A stretch of DNA of 64,000 nt from Kriegella aquimaris (lineage in GTDB: Bacteria > Bacteroidota > Bacteroidia > Flavobacteriales > Flavobacteriaceae): assembly GCF_900103215.1 (NCBI RefSeq), contig NZ_FNGV01000004.1:62001-126000 (forward strand), in the 5' to 3' direction. Made by a program: the position numbers and the translations under genes. The notes beneath the pieces are model-generated. The model worked only from the letters and a program-made list of their open reading frames with translations. It searched no databases and was not told where the DNA came from. The number at the start of each line of letters is the position of its first letter. Positions within the stretch are counted from its first letter, which is position 1. Of this stretch, positions 1 through 8,552 are shown piece after piece.

Positions 1-1297
1 GACCTGCAAACTCACCATTGGTATCATAAACGGGCAAAGTCGGAGCCAATGTAACTGCTAAACTTGGTACAAAGGCACTCCCCACATCGCGGGAAGCGAA
101 TCGTTCATCTGAAGTAGAAATTTGAGTATTGATTCCGAACCTTACCCGATTATCAAACAGATTAAAGTTTGAATTCAATTTAGCTGTAAATCTTTCGTAC
201 ATAGTATTCTTTAAAATCCCTGTGTTTTTAAGATGACCTATGTTTATAAGGTGAAAGGAATTATCGGTTCCAGCAGATACCGTGAGCTCATTGTTGTACA
301 CATAACCAGCCTGATAGGTTTCATCTTGCCAATCAGTGTCGCCCGCAGGCACAGTCGAATCACCTCCAACAAAAGGTTGAACCGTAACACCGTTAAGTAC
401 CGGATTGGCATAATCATCGTTCCAATCAAAATTGTAGATTTCACCATAACCGCCGTTGGGATCAGCACCATCATTCACTGAAGCACGCCACAAGGCTTCG
501 CCTCGTTGTACTGAATTCAACATATCATACCGCTGTTGTCTTTCAGACAAAACCGAGAGATTGGAATTAATACTAACCTTGAATTTCTCGCCACCTGCAG
601 CCTTTGCCCTATTTTTAGTAGTCACAATAATAACCCCGTTACCTGCACGGGCACCATATAGTGACGATGCCGAGGCATCTTTTAAAACCTGAACCGATTC
701 GATGACGCTAGGATTAATACTTTGAAAAACCTCAGGCCGAACTGTTGGCACCCCATCGATGACAAACAAGGGATTATTATCTCCTAAAGTTGTCGCTCCC
801 CTGATGAGTATACTTGCCGATCCCGAGGGGTTACCCGATTTTTCGATAAAAAGACCAGGAACCCTACCTTGTAGTGCTTGAACAGGGCTACCAGAACTCA
901 TGCTCTGCCCTTCAACAGGACCCATTTCAACTACTGTAATCGCCCCTGTCAAATCAACTTTTCGCTCGGTAACGTACCCTGTGAGTACAACCTCTTCAAG
1001 TTGTTGGGCATCTGCCTGTAAGACCACATTGATTGTCGATTGGCCCGCGACAGGAACATCTTGAGCCGTAAAACCAATGTAACTGAATGCTAAAGTAGCA
1101 TCTGAAGCGACATCACTTAGCACATAGTTACCATCAAAATCAGTGATAGTACCTGTGGTTGTGCCTACCACTATAACCGATGCACCGGGCAAAGGCATGC
1201 CATCATCGGCAGAGGTAACTGTGCCTTTTACCTCTTCTTGTGCCATCAGGCCAAAAGGAGCAAGGATCAAAAAATAAAATAAGAGTTTCCATTTCAT
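1..1297 (-). CDS. SusC/RagA-family TonB-dependent receptor, 3' end outside window
   Basis: N-terminal part (432 codons) of a SusC-type outer-membrane transporter that would import fructo-oligosaccharides with a SusD partner. The reading frame stays open from the ATG at 1297 to the window edge. A signal peptide ending in MAQ is followed by a carboxypeptidase-D regulatory-like domain (roughly residues 20-110) and then a plug domain with the typical LQGRVPGL, FVIDGVP and ASSLYGARAGNGVI-type segments. It starts 16 bp after the GH32 gene stop and is probably in the same operon as the MFS porter and GH32 enzyme. The substrate is inferred from these neighbours. A susD gene would be expected just outside the window but cannot be seen. 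Confidence 0.93.
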   Translation of the reverse strand, partial: MKWKLLFYFLILAPFGLMAQEEVKGTVTSADDGMPLPGASVIVVGTTTGTITDFDGNYVLSDVASDATLAFSYIGFTAQDVPVAGQSTINVVLQADAQQLEEVVLTGYVTERKVDLTGAITVVEMGPVEGQSMSSGSPVQALQGRVPGLFIEKSGNPSGSASILIRGATTLGDNNPLFVIDGVPTVRPEVFQSINPSVIESVQVLKDASASSLYGARAGNGVIIVTTKNRAKAAGGEKFKVSINSNLSVLSERQQRYDMLNSVQRGEALWRASVNDGADPNGGYGEIYNFDWNDDYANPVLNGVTVQPFVGGDSTVPAGDTDWQDETYQAGYVYNNELTVSAGTDNSFHLINIGHLKNTGILKNTMYERFTAKLNSNFNLFDNRVRFGINTQISTSDERFASRDVGSAFVPSLAVTLAPTLPVYDTNGEFAG

Positions 1298-1313
1298 AAT
1301 AGTTGAGTTTTAA

Positions 1314-2930
1314 TTAAAAGTTTAATTCATGTATTTCAAAGTGTTCAAGCATAAATTCGTTGTCTTCAGAATCGACCGAAAGCATCTCGAATGGCGCATT
1401 CGGAAAGAATATTTCAGTCATTACTGTCTGCCCATCATCATAAAACAGTTCAATCGATGTTTTGTCCAATAGGATAGTACCCTTGAGATCCGTATTATTG
1501 GAAGTTCTGGGAGCCGTAGTTGTTTCGTTGGCAAACTTTTCAGAGAAATCAGTCTTACCCGCTTTGGATCGTTCTATATAGAAATTTGTAGTCGAGGAGT
1601 TATAACCAAACACCAATTCGTTACCTAAACTATTGGAAAGCGTAAACTTGAAACCGGCATTTTTAATATCAGCGATTGCAAAGTTGATTTCGGATTTGGT
1701 TAAATCAACTGTTTTCGAATCTGTCAATTTCACATTTCCCTTAACTGAAATTGCCTCCTTTTTATATTTTTTACCGCGATATTGGTTAAGCTCATCAACT
1801 GGTAAAGAAGTCAAAACATAGCCATCGTCACTTTTTTGTAGTTTTAGTTCGCGTGCTATAGTCATTGCACTACGCCATGTTTCGGTAGGCACTACCTGTG
1901 CATAATCCCAATTTGACATCCAACCCATAAAAAGTTTCCCACCACTGGAGGTAGTTACGTTCGACCAGGTTACTCCGGCATAATTGTCACGTCCGAAATC
2001 AACCCAAAAATCATGTCTTTTATTTATAGCTTTTTCAAAACTGGGATCCATAGTAAATTGCTTACCATCGAAATCACCTATAAAATATTGAGTAGCACTG
2101 CCGCCATTCGGGCCACCTGGATTAATACTTACCAAATGCACCCATTTCACCTCATCAGAACCATCGACGGGTAACGGGAAAAGGTCAGGACACTCCCAAA
2201 CTCCATCGTGATTCCCCACACCTTCCCCGAACTCAGAGAGCAGTTGCCAATCTTTAAGATTGGTGGAGCTGTAAAACAATGTTTTTTGACCTGCGGCCAA
2301 TACCATAACCCATTGCTCCCGAATCTCGTCCCACATGACTTTGGGATCTCTAAAATCCCTATCACCTTGATTTTTAATTACCGGATTTCCCCTATATTTT
2401 GTCCAAGTGAGTCCTTCATCCAACGAATAAGCTATACTCTGACTTTCGACATCGGTTTTTTTCTCTTTCTCCTTAATTGGATCATGACTAGTGAACATGG
2501 CTACAATCGGTATAGCGCCATCTTTTCCAAATCCTGAGGAATTATTGTGATCGACTACCGCGCTGCCCGAGAAGATATAGCCCAGTTCATCGGGATAAAT
2601 TGCAATGGGCTGCTCTTTCCAACTAATCATATCGGTACTAATCGCATGCCCCCAATGCATTGGCCCCCATTTGTTCCCTTCCGGGTAGTATTGGAAATAA
2701 AGATGATAATACTCATTATAAAAGAACATGCCATTGGGATCGTTCATCCAATTCTCTTTCGGAGTGAAGTGAAAATTTGGTCTGTACATCTCTTCTTCAG
2801 AATTCATTGTAATCTTCTCATCATTAACCTCAGAGTTTGTTTTTTCCTTTACCTCTTTGCATGAAGTTGCAAAAGCCATGACCATTAAAGCCATTATTAA
2901 TTTTTGTACCCGGTTTTTCATTTTGCTCAT
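1314..2930 (-). CDS. GH32 fructan hydrolase lipoprotein (levanase/inulinase type)
   Basis: Glycoside hydrolase family 32 enzyme of 538 aa that hydrolyses beta-fructans or sucrose-type linkages. The five-blade propeller motifs are visible: WMNDPNG at residues 61-67 (nucleophile D64), FRDP with R194-D195 (transition-state stabiliser) and WECPD with E246 (acid/base). The C-terminal ~150 residues fit the GH32 beta-sandwich. The N-terminus has a lipoprotein signal with a cysteine at residue 24 (FATSC), so the enzyme is probably lipid-anchored and perhaps surface exposed. It lies 17 bp after the MFS porter and 16 bp before susC, as in an operon. Levan versus inulin preference cannot be read from the sequence. 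Confidence 0.95.
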   Translation of the reverse strand: MSKMKNRVQKLIMALMVMAFATSCKEVKEKTNSEVNDEKITMNSEEEMYRPNFHFTPKENWMNDPNGMFFYNEYYHLYFQYYPEGNKWGPMHWGHAISTDMISWKEQPIAIYPDELGYIFSGSAVVDHNNSSGFGKDGAIPIVAMFTSHDPIKEKEKKTDVESQSIAYSLDEGLTWTKYRGNPVIKNQGDRDFRDPKVMWDEIREQWVMVLAAGQKTLFYSSTNLKDWQLLSEFGEGVGNHDGVWECPDLFPLPVDGSDEVKWVHLVSINPGGPNGGSATQYFIGDFDGKQFTMDPSFEKAINKRHDFWVDFGRDNYAGVTWSNVTTSSGGKLFMGWMSNWDYAQVVPTETWRSAMTIARELKLQKSDDGYVLTSLPVDELNQYRGKKYKKEAISVKGNVKLTDSKTVDLTKSEINFAIADIKNAGFKFTLSNSLGNELVFGYNSSTTNFYIERSKAGKTDFSEKFANETTTAPRTSNNTDLKGTILLDKTSIELFYDDGQTVMTEIFFPNAPFEMLSVDSEDNEFMLEHFEIHELNF

Positions 2931-2947
2931 TTAAAAGTTCTACTTGT

Positions 2948-4300
2948 TTATTTCTTGACATCGATAATCTTGCTGTTCACGTTTTTTTTATTGGTCAACA
3001 TTTTACTCAGTTGCTCCAAGGATATTCCTTTGGTCTCTGGCATGATAAATACCACGAACAATAACTGCAGTACCATCATAAAGGCGAAGAAAGAGAATAC
3101 GACACCTGGACCAATGGTGGTAAACAATATGGGAATCAACGAAGGAACGACTGCCGCCAAAATCCAATGGACGGAACTCCCGAACGATTGCCCAGAACCT
3201 CTTAGGTGGTTCGGGAAAATCTCCGATATGAATACCCAAATGACCGTACCTTGCCCAACCGCGTGAGACGCTATAAAGAGGAATAGAAAAATGGGAACCG
3301 CCATGCCCCCCCACTCAAAGAAAAAAGCACAAGACACCAAGGAAAGGGAAACGATATAACCCACTGAACCAATGTACATCAGTTGCTTTCGGCCTAATCG
3401 ATCTATCAGATAAATTCCTAAAAGTGTGAATGCCATATTGATTACACCAATACCAATACTACTAAGCAATGCGGTGCTTTCACCAAGACCTGCTTCCTCC
3501 AAAATGCGTGGCGCATAATATAGAAATGCGTTTATGCCCGAGAGTTGGTTAAAAAAGGCGATTAAAAAAGCAAGCAGTAGAGGAAAGCGATACTTCTTCA
3601 TAAAAATATTCTCACCTGAAACCGTGTTTTCATTTTCAGTTTTTATTTCCAACATCAATTTCTCGACATCTTGGTCTGGGTTTATCAGGCGAAGTACATT
3701 CTTGGCCTCATCATTCCTAAGTTTGGTAAGCAACCATCTTGGACTTTTCGGCACGGTTAGGGTAAACAGGGTATAAATTGCGGCTGGTATAGCCTCTACT
3801 CCAACCATCCAGCGCCACGCATTTTCCCCAATACCATTTAATAAATAGTTGGAGAAAAAAGCGACTAAAATTCCAAAAACAATGTTGAACTGGTATAGGC
3901 CCACCAATTTACCTCTGTCTTTGGCCGGTGCTATTTCAGATATGTAGGCCGGTGCGGCAATAGTTGATGCCCCTACACCAAGCCCTCCAATAAATCTAAA
4001 GACTGCAAAGGTAATCGGGTCATTCGCAAAAGCCGAACCCAAGGCGGAAACCGTATAGAGTACACCGATCCAAATCAAGGTTTTTTTACGGCCTATTTTA
4101 TTGGTAGGTATGCCACCAAGTAATGCGCCGACTACAGTACCCCATAAGGCCATCGCCATGACTATGGTGCCATGAAATACGTCAGAGGAATTCCATAACA
4201 TCTGTAATTTTTTATCGGCTCCTGATATGACTACGGTATCGAAACCGAAAAGGAAACCAGCTAATGCTGCAGTAATAGACCAGATCCATATTTTTTTCAT
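2948..4300 (-). CDS. MFS sugar porter, probable fructose transporter
   Basis: Twelve-helix major facilitator protein of the sugar porter family, 450 aa, starting at the ATG at 4300 (MKKIWIW). Family signatures are present: GRKK after helix 2, RFIGGLGVGAST in helix 4, PKSPRWL at the start of the central loop, RLGRKQ, and PETKG near the C-terminus. It would bring monosaccharide, most likely fructose released by GH32, across the inner membrane. It is the first gene of the three-gene group with GH32 and susC. The 243-bp gap to the sensor-regulator gene must hold the inducible promoter, but I could not pick out a convincing TAnnTTTG box on this strand. Confidence 0.92.
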   Translation of the reverse strand: MKKIWIWSITAALAGFLFGFDTVVISGADKKLQMLWNSSDVFHGTIVMAMALWGTVVGALLGGIPTNKIGRKKTLIWIGVLYTVSALGSAFANDPITFAVFRFIGGLGVGASTIAAPAYISEIAPAKDRGKLVGLYQFNIVFGILVAFFSNYLLNGIGENAWRWMVGVEAIPAAIYTLFTLTVPKSPRWLLTKLRNDEAKNVLRLINPDQDVEKLMLEIKTENENTVSGENIFMKKYRFPLLLAFLIAFFNQLSGINAFLYYAPRILEEAGLGESTALLSSIGIGVINMAFTLLGIYLIDRLGRKQLMYIGSVGYIVSLSLVSCAFFFEWGGMAVPIFLFLFIASHAVGQGTVIWVFISEIFPNHLRGSGQSFGSSVHWILAAVVPSLIPILFTTIGPGVVFSFFAFMMVLQLLFVVFIMPETKGISLEQLSKMLTNKKNVNSKIIDVKK

Positions 4301-4543
4301 AATCCTCAATTATTATACGACACAGCTAATGTATCCTTATAAATTGATGAACTATTTTGCTGATGTTGCAATCTCTTGTGATTTCGTTAAGAAACCCTAG
4401 ATAAAATTCATATATTTGATTATCAGGTTTTTACGATATTTATTTTATAATTAGATTGCCTAGTGGTTACACTAAGGTTACATGAAGTTTAAAATTGATA
4501 CATGCGCAGAAGGTAGAATCGAAAACGATAAGAGAAATTTGAC

Positions 4544-7291
4544 TTATAATGTTTTTCTATAGGTCACCGGAGAAGTACCAAATCTGTTTTTAAAGGAAGT
4601 GGAGAAATAATTTGGCGAAGAAAAACCGTTGGCGTATGCAATCTCCGAAATACTCAACGATGTATTTTCAAGCATTGCCTTGGCTTTCTCCAATCGAAAA
4701 TTGCTTATATAGTCGCTTACACTAATACCCATCATTGCCTTCACTTTGCGGTAGAGCTGCACGCGTGAAATGTTTAGGCTTTCAGCAAGATTTTCGACCG
4801 AAAAATCATCATTGTTCAAATTCTCCTTTACCAGTGCATTTAGTTTATTAACAAACTGCTGTTCTAGATTTCCGAAAGAATCGGTCTGTTCAATCTTATA
4901 GATGTTGTTGGTAAAATAGAACCGTAATCTTTCCCTATTGTACAATAATGATTTCAGTGACTGTATCAAAATTGAAAAACTAAAAGGTTTCGTCAAGTAA
5001 AGATCGGCACCCGATTGTAAGCCTTTTAGATAGGATTCCTTATTCTCTAAAGCGGTAAGGATTACCACAGGTATATGGGAAGTACGTAAATCCTTTTTTA
5101 ATTGTTCACAGATTTCAAATCCGCTTTTATCAGGTAGGTTGACATCACATAGAATAAGATCGGGTATTGTTTCAAAAGCCCTCTCCGTAGCGTCGGTACC
5201 ATCTGATAATATAATTTCATATTCCGACTGAAGCTTACTTTTTAGAAAGAACGATAAATCTCTGTTGTCTTCAATTATTAATATTGAAAATCTATCGACT
5301 TCAGAAGCTGCTTTTTCTATAAAAAAAGGTTCTTCCAAAACTATTTCCGAAGACAGATCCATCAATTGGGTATCATCCAATTCAGGCTCATTAATAACTT
5401 GGTCTTCATTAAAATGGGTTTTACCTTTGAATAGTTTGATGATAAATTCCGTTCCCTTGAATGAAGTTACCTTTATTTCTCCCAAGTGCAACTGTACGAA
5501 CTGCTTACTTAAATGAAGACCTATTCCTGAACTATTCTTTCTATTGTTAGACCCTTTAAAAAAAGGTTCAAAAACCTTATCGATTTCTTTGGCAGGAATA
5601 CCAATTCCATTATCCTTTATATGTATTTCAGCATCATTCCCTTCTGTATTATCTACGATATATATTTCTATTTTACCATTGTCAGGGGTGAATTTAAAGG
5701 CATTGGACAAGAGATTGAAATAAACCTTATCCATTAAATTTCGGTCAATAAACAATTCTAAAAACTCGTTATTGGTATGTACATTAAATTCAATATTTCT
5801 TTTCTTTGCCTCTCTGGCAAAATCGTTATGAATATTTTTTGAAAAGTTGTACATATTCGTTTTCGAAGCACGAATATTGAAATTTTTATCCTCTACCCTT
5901 CGAAAATCTAGTAAATTGTTGATTAGTCGAAGCAAACGATTGCTGTTATTGTGAATCAATTCGACCTCGTTCATCATTTTAGACCCACTTTCTCGGGTAT
6001 TGTCGCCCATAGACTCTACAGAGCTCATAATTAAGGTAAGCGGTGTTTTGAACTCATGTGAAAGCCCTGTAAAGAAATTTAGTTTTGCTTCGTTACTTTC
6101 CTTGACCTCGGCGGCTATCTTTTCAATTTGGTTGCGCTGTACCGTAATTTTTTTATTGGTAAGCTCAAGTTGTCTGTTCTTTTTCTGAATCGCAAAAATG
6201 GAATACACGCTATAAATGGCAAGACTTAAGATAATGGCCAAAAGAGCCATGGTTATTTTTAAAAGATTATTTTGCGCATAGTACAATTCCCTTTGTTGGT
6301 GAATAGCTGTTAACTGTGTTTCGATTGCCGTACGTTGTTCATTAATTTTATCGAATTGATTCTTCATTATATCAGCGTTCACCTCATTAATGACCGTTGT
6401 TGATAGAATATTGTTTTTTGAAACCGGTTCATTATTCAAAATTCCCAAAGCAAATTTTATTGCCTCGTCACCTCCCGTAGGATATAATACCGTTGCTTCT
6501 AAAATACCGTCCTCCACCATTTGAATACCTCCATTAGGCCCGTTAAGACCATCTACACCAATAAAAGACATCTTTTTTTCGAGTCCTAGTTCACGAGCTA
6601 CCTCCCATGCTCCCTTTGCCATTCGATCATTATGCGCAAAAACATAATCGACATTTCCATCTTGTTGTAAAAACGCCCTGAATTTATCTTGAATAGATTC
6701 CTTTTCCCAATCTCCTTGAATCTGAGATACTATCGAAACATTATCATATTGATCAATAACCTGTCTAAATCCTATAGTACGCTCTTCAGCAGGAGAGGAG
6801 CCTGCCATTCCTTGTATCTCTACTATTCGGACCCTATCTTGAGCTTTTGAAGCAATAATTTCCTTAGCGGCATTTCTTCCTACCTCAATATTATCAGCCC
6901 CCAAATAGGCGGTATAGTTCTGATTCTCCGTTTTTCGATCTACTACCAACACGGGAATGCCAGCATCCAACGCTTTTTGTACCACTGGGGTAATCGGTTT
7001 TGATTGGATAGGAGAAACGATAAGAATATCAACACTATCGGCAATAAATACTTCAATCTGATCTATTTGCTTCTGTATTTCATAATTGGCATCTTGGATA
7101 GTCAAAACGATATTCGGGTATAAAGATGCCTGCAGCTGCATTGAATTGTTCATCGAACGCCGCCAATCATCTTTAGTCATCGCTTGGGAAAAGCCGATAC
7201 GTATCTGATCTTCATTACTTCCCTTTTTACAGGAAAATAAAAAACATAACACCATGACAGTGACAACAAACAGTGTTCGATTACATTTCAT
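4544..7291 (-). CDS. Hybrid two-component sensor-regulator with periplasmic sugar-binding domain
   Basis: Hybrid two-component system protein of 915 aa. Domains in order: N-terminal hydrophobic signal, periplasmic-binding-protein type I (ribose-binding-like) domain about residues 28-310, one membrane helix about 345-368, histidine kinase with H412 in LSHEFKTP and an ATPase domain to about 620 (DNGIGIP), receiver domain about 668-785 with D716 in LILCDVNLP, and an AraC-type helix-turn-helix about 810-915. The layout matches the fructose-sensing hybrid regulators of Bacteroidetes fructan loci, so it likely binds fructose and activates the porter-GH32-susC operon. Oddity: the signal ends in a lipobox-like FLFSC (C21), so the sensor domain may be lipidated as well as membrane anchored. 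Confidence 0.93.
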   Translation of the reverse strand: MKCNRTLFVVTVMVLCFLFSCKKGSNEDQIRIGFSQAMTKDDWRRSMNNSMQLQASLYPNIVLTIQDANYEIQKQIDQIEVFIADSVDILIVSPIQSKPITPVVQKALDAGIPVLVVDRKTENQNYTAYLGADNIEVGRNAAKEIIASKAQDRVRIVEIQGMAGSSPAEERTIGFRQVIDQYDNVSIVSQIQGDWEKESIQDKFRAFLQQDGNVDYVFAHNDRMAKGAWEVARELGLEKKMSFIGVDGLNGPNGGIQMVEDGILEATVLYPTGGDEAIKFALGILNNEPVSKNNILSTTVINEVNADIMKNQFDKINEQRTAIETQLTAIHQQRELYYAQNNLLKITMALLAIILSLAIYSVYSIFAIQKKNRQLELTNKKITVQRNQIEKIAAEVKESNEAKLNFFTGLSHEFKTPLTLIMSSVESMGDNTRESGSKMMNEVELIHNNSNRLLRLINNLLDFRRVEDKNFNIRASKTNMYNFSKNIHNDFAREAKKRNIEFNVHTNNEFLELFIDRNLMDKVYFNLLSNAFKFTPDNGKIEIYIVDNTEGNDAEIHIKDNGIGIPAKEIDKVFEPFFKGSNNRKNSSGIGLHLSKQFVQLHLGEIKVTSFKGTEFIIKLFKGKTHFNEDQVINEPELDDTQLMDLSSEIVLEEPFFIEKAASEVDRFSILIIEDNRDLSFFLKSKLQSEYEIILSDGTDATERAFETIPDLILCDVNLPDKSGFEICEQLKKDLRTSHIPVVILTALENKESYLKGLQSGADLYLTKPFSFSILIQSLKSLLYNRERLRFYFTNNIYKIEQTDSFGNLEQQFVNKLNALVKENLNNDDFSVENLAESLNISRVQLYRKVKAMMGISVSDYISNFRLEKAKAMLENTSLSISEIAYANGFSSPNYFSTSFKNRFGTSPVTYRKTL

Positions 7292-7890
7292 TTAGGCAGA
7301 ATACTTTAGGTAAACTTAATGAAAATCAATCAAAACCCTATCGTACAAACAAAAAATGGAACAGCCCCAAAAACGTAATACCAAAGATGAGAACACGATT
7401 TTATCCGCAGGCCTAATAATCATTCTTCCATAAAAGACCAGGTCTATATAGTGGGAGTTTTCCTTTGAATTAAAAAAACTTGGATAATTTACTATCTAAA
7501 AGAAAGGAAACCGTATTTCTATACGACTCATATAATATTCCTCAGTTTTCACCACTTGTACTTTAAATAATAGCTCATTTTAAACATTAGAGCACGTCTG
7601 AGCAACTAGGAAAAATGATTGAGCGCCAATGCACAACTGCACCAGCAAAACATGACAGTCTAGACGTCCTGTTTTTGAACTGTACACTAAAATGACCTCC
7701 TTGTATATTTGATATTGGATATACAAAACCGCCACAAGCAAATACCGGTTTGACGGGAGAAGCAGATATCGTGATTACAAAAACAATCTATGCTAAAGAT
7801 AACATTCCTATTCCCTTATTCTTTGAGTATCAAATTCTGGAATAAACTGGACCTACCCATTCTAGTATGGTCCTTCAGAAATGCTATATA
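7292..7890. other. Long intergenic region with a possible gene remnant
   Basis: About 600 bp between the fructan regulator start and the tRNA terminator with no convincing gene. On the plus strand, 7696-7842 is open for 49 codons and reads like protein (ending FFEYQILE) but has no start codon and follows a stop at 7693. It may be the tail of a lost gene. The regulator promoter must lie near 7292-7400, but no clear box was found. Confidence 0.4.
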
Positions 7891-7920
7891 AATAAAAAAC
7901 CACGTCTAAAAGACGTGGTT
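7891..7920 (-). terminator. Intrinsic terminator after tRNA-Arg
   Basis: Read on the minus strand, a perfect 10-bp stem (AACCACGTCT with AGACGTGGTT, 7898-7907 and 7911-7920) with a 3-nt loop is followed by TTTTTATT. It lies 8 bp beyond the tRNA 3' end and would terminate the yqeY-tRNA transcript. Confidence 0.9.
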
Positions 7921-7928
7921 CCTTATAG

Positions 7929-8002
7929 TGACCGCGAAGGGATTCAAACCCCCAACCCTCAGAGCCGAAATCTGATGCGCTATTCAGTTGCGCCACGCGG
8001 CC
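7929..8002 (-). tRNA. tRNA-Arg (anticodon TCG)
   Basis: A 74-nt cloverleaf on the minus strand. The acceptor stem GGCCGCG pairs with CGCGGTC, discriminator base A. The anticodon stem TCAGA/TCTGA flanks the loop TTTCGGC, giving anticodon TCG that reads CGA. The T-loop is TTTGAAT. CCA is not encoded. It starts 5 bp after the yqeY-like stop codon and is followed by a strong terminator, so it may share a transcript with that gene. Confidence 0.95.
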
Positions 8003-8007
8003 TTATT

Positions 8008-8457
8008 TTAAGCTAATTTTTTCTTTACAATTGTAGAAATGGTCTTTCCATCGGCCTGACCCGCCAATTCTTTGGAAACCATTCCCATTACCTTTCCCAT
8101 ATCTTTCATTCCTGAAGCACCTATGGCTTCAATGGTCTGAACAACAACTTTCTCAATTTCCTCTTCGGTTAACTGTTCTGGCAAAAATTGCTCGATAATA
8201 GCTACCTGTGCCAACTCTGGTTCGGCCAAATCGCTTCTACCTTGTTCTTGAAATATAGCGGCACTATCTTTACGTTGTTTGACCAACTTCTGTACCAATT
8301 GTATTTCTGACTCCTCACTCAAGCCATTACCAGAACCAGTTTCTGTCTGAGCCAATAAAAGTGCAGACTTAATGGCACGAAGCGATTCCAAGGCTACCTT
8401 GTCCTTGGCCTTCATCGCCACTTTCATTTGTTCCATCACTTTGTCCTGTAAGGCCAT
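8008..8457 (-). CDS. GatB/YqeY domain protein
   Basis: Small cytosolic protein of 149 aa made of a single GatB/YqeY domain, related to the C-terminal tRNA-binding region of the amidotransferase subunit GatB. Its exact role is not established. The start is ATG 8457 (MALQDKVMEQ). The frame continues further upstream, but that part runs through the ftsZ terminator hairpin and is not family-like. The region around MKDMGKVMGMVSKELAG matches the conserved helical end of the family. It sits between ftsZ and tRNA-Arg. Confidence 0.92.
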   Translation of the reverse strand: MALQDKVMEQMKVAMKAKDKVALESLRAIKSALLLAQTETGSGNGLSEESEIQLVQKLVKQRKDSAAIFQEQGRSDLAEPELAQVAIIEQFLPEQLTEEEIEKVVVQTIEAIGASGMKDMGKVMGMVSKELAGQADGKTISTIVKKKLA

Positions 8458-8487
8458 CGATTTTATTTTGGACTGCGAATATAAATA

Positions 8488-8520
8488 TAAACCCGAAAAT
8501 ATCACCTATTTTCGGGTTTA
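8488..8520 (-). terminator. Terminator at end of the dcw cluster
   Basis: Perfect 14-bp inverted repeat (TAAACCCGAAAATA at 8488-8501 and its complement at 8507-8520) with a 5-nt loop, followed on the minus strand by TATTTATA. It lies 32 bp after the ftsZ stop and closes the division gene cluster. Its position also argues against a longer YqeY N-terminus. Confidence 0.82.
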
Positions 8521-8552
8521 AAATTATTAAAGAAACACGTTACGTGTTATTC

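Noticed and set aside
8458-8505. Longer YqeY-like protein starting further upstream
   Set aside because: The extension is encoded by the ftsZ terminator hairpin and has no family similarity.
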